A stretch of 64,000 nt of DNA from Pedobacter polaris (GTDB lineage Bacteria; Bacteroidota; Bacteroidia; Sphingobacteriales; Sphingobacteriaceae), in the NCBI RefSeq assembly GCF_005116505.1, contig NZ_SWBR01000005.1, forward strand, positions 351,024 to 415,023. The letters are read 5' to 3'. A model generated the notes under the pieces. That model was not told the origin of the DNA. It did no database searches and was given only the letters and a program-made list of their open reading frames with translations. Below, piece after piece: positions 59,991 through 64,000 of the stretch. The stretch's first letter is position 1. Each line of letters begins with the position of its first letter. A program made the position numbers and the translations under genes.

Positions 59991-61186
59991 TTGTTAACCA
60001 ACTTAAGTATTTCAGCGCAAATGTCTTTTGCTACCTCTCTTTTAGATTTTGTTTGGAAACTTGTTTTAACTAGCGCCCTATTAAATATAGTTATTTTATT
60101 GGTTTCTGTTTTAAAACCGGCACCTTTATCATTTAAAGAGTTTAAAATAATGAGATCCAAATTTTTCTTATGTAATTTATCTTTGGCATACATTTCTTCT
60201 TGATCGGTTTCTAAAGCAAAACCTACTAAAATTTGGTCTTCTTTTTTAACCTTTCCTAGGCCTGCTAAGATATCTACAGTTTTTTTGAGGTTAATGCTAA
60301 GGCCATCATCTTTCTTTTTGATTTTATGATACGCTACTTCAACAGGTGTATAATCTGCTACAGCCGCACTCATAACGGTGATATCGCTTTGTTCAAAATT
60401 TGCATTGCAGGCAGTTAACATATCGGCTGCACTAATAACATCGATTCTGTTTAAAGCAGAACTTGCTTTTTCAGTGGTAGGTCCTGTAATTAAGGTTACA
60501 TCAGCCCCTAATGCAAGCATTTCATTGGCTATTGCAAAACCCATTTTTCCAGAAGAGTGATTGCCAATAAAACGTACGGGATCAATCGCTTCATAAGTTG
60601 GTCCAGCACTTACTAAAACTTTTTTGCCAAGTAGAGGTAAGCTCTTTTTAATTTCTTGATTTAAAAAAGCAACAATCTCGTCAGGTTCGGCCATTCTGCC
60701 TTCACCAAACAAACCACTGGCAAGTTCACCTTTGTTAGGAGCAATAATAGTATTGCCAAATCCTTTTAACTGTTCAATATTTTCTTGAGTACTCTCATGC
60801 TTCCACATATCTAAATCCATTGCAGGAGCTATATATACTGGGCATTTTGCGGATAAATAAACGGCGGTTAATAAATTATCGCATAACCCATTTGCCATTT
60901 TACCGATGGTATTGGCACTAGCAGGGGCGATAACCATATAATCAGCCCAAAGGCCCAATTCTACATGGTTGCTCCATACACCAGTTTCGGCTTCGAAATA
61001 TTGTGTATAAACAGGATTTTTGGAAAGTGTGGCAAGTGTAAGAGGAGTAATGAAGTTACTCGCATCTGCCGTAAGAATAACCTTAACGTTTGCGCCAGCT
61101 TTGATAAGTGATCTCACCAATAAAGCCGATTTGTAGGCTGCAATACTGCCGCAAACGCCAAGAATAATATTTTTGTTGCTAAGCAT
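59987..61186 (-). CDS. coaBC: Phosphopantothenoylcysteine decarboxylase/phosphopantothenate-cysteine ligase
   Basis: Bifunctional enzyme of coenzyme A synthesis. 399 residues. The CoaC half has the flavin-binding GSIAAYKS (13-20), the catalytic His74 (SNHVELG) and PASANTIGKMANG. The clamp motif reads PAMDLDMW (Asp124 where E. coli has Asn), and the position of E. coli Cys158 is Ser157 (LASGLFGEGRM). Both changes affect residues important in E. coli. The CoaB half has SAGPTYEAIDPVRFIGNHSS (192-211) and VADYTPVEVAYHKIKKK. It overlaps the DUF4835 gene by four bases. Confidence 0.95.
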   Translation of the reverse strand: MLSNKNIILGVCGSIAAYKSALLVRSLIKAGANVKVILTADASNFITPLTLATLSKNPVYTQYFEAETGVWSNHVELGLWADYMVIAPASANTIGKMANGLCDNLLTAVYLSAKCPVYIAPAMDLDMWKHESTQENIEQLKGFGNTIIAPNKGELASGLFGEGRMAEPDEIVAFLNQEIKKSLPLLGKKVLVSAGPTYEAIDPVRFIGNHSSGKMGFAIANEMLALGADVTLITGPTTEKASSALNRIDVISAADMLTACNANFEQSDITVMSAAVADYTPVEVAYHKIKKKDDGLSINLKKTVDILAGLGKVKKEDQILVGFALETDQEEMYAKDKLHKKNLDLIILNSLNDKGAGFKTETNKITIFNRALVKTSFQTKSKREVAKDICAEILKLVNK

Positions 61187-61231
61187 GATACCTTAATAAA
61201 TTCTAAGGTGCAAGATAAGCAATGGCATCAA

Positions 61232-61558
61232 TTATTTTTGTTCTTTTGATGGATTTCTGTGGTAAATTTTACCATTTAGAAATTCATCAATAGCAATTAA
61301 ACTAGGTTTAGGCATACGTTCGTAGTGCTTACTAATTTCAATTTGCTCTCTGTTCTCAAAAATTTCTTCCAAATTATCATTTGATGAAGCAAACTCGGCT
61401 AGTTTACCGTGTAATTCTTCTTTCATGTTATTTGAAATTTGATTAGCCCTTTTAGAAATGATTACTAAAGACTCATAAATATTATCAGTAGTTGCATCTA
61501 AATCGTGTACATTTCTCGTTACCGTAGTATTTGGTATTGCAGGTTTTGGTGTATTCAT
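61232..61558 (-). CDS. rpoZ: RNA polymerase omega subunit (divergent Bacteroidota form)
   Basis: 108 residues. The omega core helix region NIYESLVIISKRANQIS (27-43) carries the conserved aromatic-E-x-x-V...KRA-Q-I pattern, followed by Bacteroidota-specific acidic and C-terminal parts. It promotes assembly of RNA polymerase. It begins one base inside the bamD stop codon (TAATG), so the two are translationally coupled, and lies 45 bases before coaBC. Confidence 0.85.
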   Translation of the reverse strand: MNTPKPAIPNTTVTRNVHDLDATTDNIYESLVIISKRANQISNNMKEELHGKLAEFASSNDNLEEIFENREQIEISKHYERMPKPSLIAIDEFLNGKIYHRNPSKEQK

Positions 61559-62487
61559 TATTTCGGGTTTTTAATCTCTACTTTAGTACTATCTATTTTT
61601 TTTGCACCTCTTTTTTCTAATGCAAGTAATCTTTGGTATTCTGCATTTTCGGCAGCAATAATTTTTTTAGCGTTAACAATGCCAGCCTCACTATCTTCTT
61701 TCAATTGTTTGGCCTCTTTAGCAAACTTGCTGTTAGGGTAAGCTTCAACAAATTCATCGTAATAAGTTATAGCTTCTTTAAAACGTTCTTCCTGTCTAAT
61801 TGGGTAACTGTTTTTAGCAAACATAAATTGCGATTTAACAATTAGCAAATTCATTTCTTCAGCATATTTAATATCAGGAAATTCAATCTGAGCATTTTTT
61901 AAAGCAACAACTGCAGATTTATAATTTTCTATACTGTAACCACCTAAATCATAGTATAATTTAGCATTATCAAATGCTTTAGTTTCTAGCTTACCTCTTA
62001 GGTTTGCAATATATTGTGCAGCTTGCGTAGCACGATCACTCTTTGGATACAAGTTGATGAACAACTGTAAAGCATCAATAGCTTTATAAGTATTCTCTTG
62101 GTCTAAAGAAGATTTTGGAGAATCTAAATAGTAGCAATAAGCCCCCATATAACGACATTCCTCCGCATTTTTACTCGCTGGGTAGGTATCAGCAAATTCT
62201 TTAAATTTGTAACGTGCTGTGGTATAATCCTTCAAGCGATAAAGAGTAAAGGCGTAATAGTAATTCAAATCCTCAGCTTCTGCAGTACCTCTATATTTTT
62301 GTGCTAAACCTTCAAATAAAATCAAAGCTTTAGAATAATCTTTTTTGTTGTAAAGTCTAATACCCTCTTGGTATTTTTTGGCAACATCATTACTTAGGCG
62401 TAGTTTTTCAAAGCGGCTTTTACAGCCAGCTGTGCCTAATAAAATGATAGTAAAACTTAAAATAAGTAGTTGTTTAATTTTAAACAT
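61558..62487 (-). CDS. bamD: Outer-membrane assembly lipoprotein BamD
   Basis: 309-residue TPR lipoprotein of the BAM complex, which inserts beta-barrel proteins. Lipobox GTAGC with Cys22. TPR-like helix pairs include KYQEGIRLYNKKDYSKALILF (starting about residue 38), DLNYYYAFTLYRLKDYTTARY and the later YYDEFVEAYPNSKFAKEA. It is the first gene of the bamD-rpoZ-coaBC-DUF4835 operon. A TATCTTTG box ends 4 bases before the ATG, so the mRNA is probably leaderless. Confidence 0.94.
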   Translation of the reverse strand: MFKIKQLLILSFTIILLGTAGCKSRFEKLRLSNDVAKKYQEGIRLYNKKDYSKALILFEGLAQKYRGTAEAEDLNYYYAFTLYRLKDYTTARYKFKEFADTYPASKNAEECRYMGAYCYYLDSPKSSLDQENTYKAIDALQLFINLYPKSDRATQAAQYIANLRGKLETKAFDNAKLYYDLGGYSIENYKSAVVALKNAQIEFPDIKYAEEMNLLIVKSQFMFAKNSYPIRQEERFKEAITYYDEFVEAYPNSKFAKEAKQLKEDSEAGIVNAKKIIAAENAEYQRLLALEKRGAKKIDSTKVEIKNPK

Positions 62488-62491
62488 TGTG

Positions 62492-62522
62492 CAAAGATAA
62501 GGTAATAATACGATAACGTCAA
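62492..62522 (-). promoter_or_regulatory. Promoter of the bamD operon
   Basis: On the minus strand TTG (62520-62522), 20 bases, then TATCTTTG (62492-62499), followed by CACA and the ATG. The same CACA-ATG junction is found at the helicase gene (27070-27076). Confidence 0.65.
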
Positions 62523-63065
62523 TTAAAAATAATAGTCCGCTAAGCTAAATAAAGCCTTTCAACCTATCAAACACTTAACAATTTTTAACATACGAACGTT
62601 AAACGGCTATTTTAGTTAGCTTGGATAACCATTTTATTTGATATTTTTATTGGTAGGGTCACAGCATTTGGCATCTTTTCATTGGCTCTAATAGTAGTGG
62701 TGCTATTAATTGTGATCAATATTAGCATTAATAACCAATCCTGGTTTATCTATTTAATTTCAGAAGATTGTGTCTTTTAAAGCATATTTCATTTGCATGC
62801 TATTAGTTTCTATATATACTTCTTTATTTAAGGTGGCATTATAGGGTTTTATAATTTCCTTTAATTCATATATATGTCCATATTCGCAATATATGTTGAT
62901 CTGATTTCCTTTTACACAGGTTTGAATTTCGCTACTAGCTTAAGAAAATAGAAGTCAACTCTCAATCAACTAAAAGCTTCTGCCCGTAAATCTCTTAATA
63001 AATGAATAGGTTAATAAAGAATTAGGGGTCGTAGCGAGACGCTACAACCAGAGTTCAAGCATATG
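62523..63065. other. Gene-free region upstream of bamD
   Basis: No convincing gene. It contains open stretches without start codons on both strands and, near its right end, the hairpin GGTCGTAGCG/CGCTACAACC (63027-63049), which belongs to the same class as hairpins at 63078 and 63381. Confidence 0.5.
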
Positions 63066-63347
63066 AAAATCCATCTAGTCGTAGCGTCTCACTACGACCA
63101 ATGATTACATCATCATTTTGCTGCCGCCCTATATAGGTTTGGTCCTTCTATATATTATAATACTTAATATAATGTAGTTCGTTGTATATACCTATATATA
63201 TACTATACTAAAAATCAGTATATATAAATAAGAAGAACAGTTCCAAGGTTACTCGAATTCACTAGAGCGGCATATTCAGATCATTGTATTCAGCATTTTT
63301 TCCATTGTCTGTCAGATTGGAAAGCCTATTTTTAATTTTTTCATCCT
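63066..63347. repeat. Tandem ~280 bp duplication, copy A
   Basis: Starts with AAAATCCATCTAGTCGTAGC and ends in TTTTTTCATCCT. It is a direct repeat of 63369-63643 at high but imperfect identity. It contains the hairpin GTCGTAG/CTACGAC (63078-63098) and AT-rich text with ACTAAAAATCAGTATATATA (63206-63225), which is also found between the copies. Confidence 0.8.
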
Positions 63348-63368
63348 ACACTAAAAATCAGTATATAT

Positions 63369-63643
63369 AAAATCCATCTAGTCGTAGCGTCTCGCTACGA
63401 CCAATGATTACATCATCATTTTGCTGCCGCCCTATATAGGTTTGGTCCTTATATATTATTAATAGTTAATATAATGTAGTTTGTAGTATTTATATACCAT
63501 ACTAAAAATTAGTATTTATAGATAAGAAGAACAGTTCCAAGGTTTACTCGAGTTCGCTAGGACGGCATGTTTAGATCGTTGCATTCAACATTTTTTCCAT
63601 TGTCTGTCAGATTGGAAAAGACTGTTTTGAATTTTTTCATCCT
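63369..63643. repeat. Tandem ~280 bp duplication, copy B
   Basis: Second copy of the unit. Its hairpin GTCGTAGCG/CGCTACGAC (63381-63401) is longer and perfect. The linker 63348-63368 repeats the internal ACTAAAAATCAGTATATAT text of copy A, pointing to recombination at that sequence as the origin of the duplication. Confidence 0.8.
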
Positions 63644-63691
63644 GACATTCATGCACTTACCTTTATCATTGGAGATAATAGTTGTTATGGG

Positions 63692-63722
63692 TTTGTGTTT
63701 TCGGATAATATTGCTACTTTTG
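63692..63722 (+). promoter_or_regulatory. Strong promoter P1 pointing out of the window
   Basis: TTTG (63692-63695), exactly 19 bases, then TACTTTTG (63715-63722), followed by CAACCCGCTTCGGAGG. There is no gene before the window end that it could serve. Confidence 0.65.
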
Positions 63723-63848
63723 CAACCCGCTTCGGAGGAGGCGTTTGGTTGGCGAAAGTTGGCTGGGAGTATTGAAAGGGGGGATTTGGATTGGGGATGC
63801 TGGCTTACAGCGACTTAGGAGAAACCTTAAAAAACTTTAAAAAAAGTT

Positions 63849-63878
63849 TTTGGAAAGCGGAAAAGTTTTCTACCTTTG
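63849..63878 (+). promoter_or_regulatory. Strong promoter P2 pointing out of the window
   Basis: TTTG (63849-63852), 18 bases, then TACCTTTG (63871-63878), followed by CAACCCGCTACGGAGG, nearly the same start region as P1. A-rich tracts (63828-63845) precede it and look like an UP element. Tandem promoters with this layout suggest an rRNA or tRNA operon beyond 64000. Confidence 0.65.
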
Positions 63879-64000
63879 CAACCCGCTACGGAGGTAACGA
63901 CGGAAGGAAAAAAGAGGGGGATAAAAGGTGAAGGTTGGTTTGAAATAAGGGACTATATATATTGCAAACATACGGGACGAAAAAAAGTTTCGAAAAAAGA

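Noticed and set aside
61081..61100. AACGTTTGCGCC inside coaBC, resembling the LacI-type operator
   Set aside because: Only half of the palindrome is present and it is coding sequence.
62626..62939. Open stretches of about 54 codons (+) and 59 codons (-, ending at 62760) without a start codon
   Set aside because: Both lack a usable start and a recognisable family. They may be remnants of lost genes, but the evidence is too thin for a feature.
63567..63818. An 83-residue open frame near the right end
   Set aside because: It starts inside duplication copy B and runs through the P1 promoter; composition and context do not support coding.
1..64000. tRNA genes, CRISPR arrays, intact insertion sequences, known riboswitches
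   Set aside because: I looked for T-loop GTTCRA patterns with CCA ends, regularly spaced repeats, transposase genes and common aptamer cores in the gaps between genes and found none.

Overview
The window looks like chromosome of a Bacteroidota bacterium of the Sphingobacteriaceae, most like Pedobacter. The DNA is AT-rich. Genes lack Shine-Dalgarno sequences, and promoters follow the Bacteroidota pattern (TTTG, about 19 bases, TAnnTTTG). The gene content fits: a SusC/SusD pair, TonB-linked outer-membrane proteins, DUF4468 and DUF4835 proteins, a divergent RpoZ, and the run bamD-rpoZ-coaBC-DUF4835-recN. The genus is an inference from overall resemblance; no rRNA gene lies in the window.

Layout. 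0-12 kb: murI, a long PurF-like amidotransferase, a lipoprotein, a LysE-type exporter, two FucP-type sugar transporters, a dCMP deaminase, guaA, a periplasmic-binding-fold lipoprotein and an RsmB-type RNA methyltransferase. 12-20 kb: MarC, a porin, two APC amino-acid permeases and the membrane pyrophosphatase hppA. 20.2-21.4 kb: a gene-free block of degenerate repeats. 21.4-32.2 kb: a TIGR01212 radical SAM protein, an SRPBCC protein, amt with an outer-membrane porin, a YkuK-like protein, a DEAD-box helicase, a lone receiver protein and a GbsR-type regulator with a small-membrane-protein operon. 32.3-39.9 kb: ettA, a 1.6 kb gene-free region with a diverged duplication, clpC, two paralogous secreted proteins with a PID-type C-terminal signal, and an ATP-grasp protein. 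40.4-47.2 kb: a SusC-SusD-discoidin-metzincin locus. 47.2-54.8 kb: a PA0069-type radical SAM protein, a TonB-linked barrel, two paralogous carboxypeptidase-regulatory-domain proteins, a broken response regulator joined to an FN3 remnant, and a TonB-domain protein. 54.8-62.5 kb: recN, an M56 peptidase with its BlaI repressor, DUF4835, coaBC, rpoZ and bamD. 62.5-64 kb: gene-free, with a tandem ~280 bp duplication and two strong tandem promoters that point out of the window, probably toward a stable-RNA locus.

How parts work together. The palindrome CAAACGTTTG (LacI-type) occurs upstream of the second sugar transporter and twice upstream of the SusC gene, where TCAAACGTTTGCGC and part of the leader are shared. 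I infer one regulon joining outer-membrane import with inner-membrane sugar uptake. The Sus locus encodes no glycosidase; it carries a metzincin-type surface protease and two related discoidin modules, which suggests a glycoprotein target. A GbsR-type gene and its downstream membrane operon carry matching palindromes (AAACTTTCAA-N6-TTGAAAGTTT). The BlaI/M56 pair has two TACGAA-N4-TTCGTA sites placed over its promoter. At least six genes have the -7 box 3-5 bases before ATG and are probably transcribed as leaderless mRNAs.
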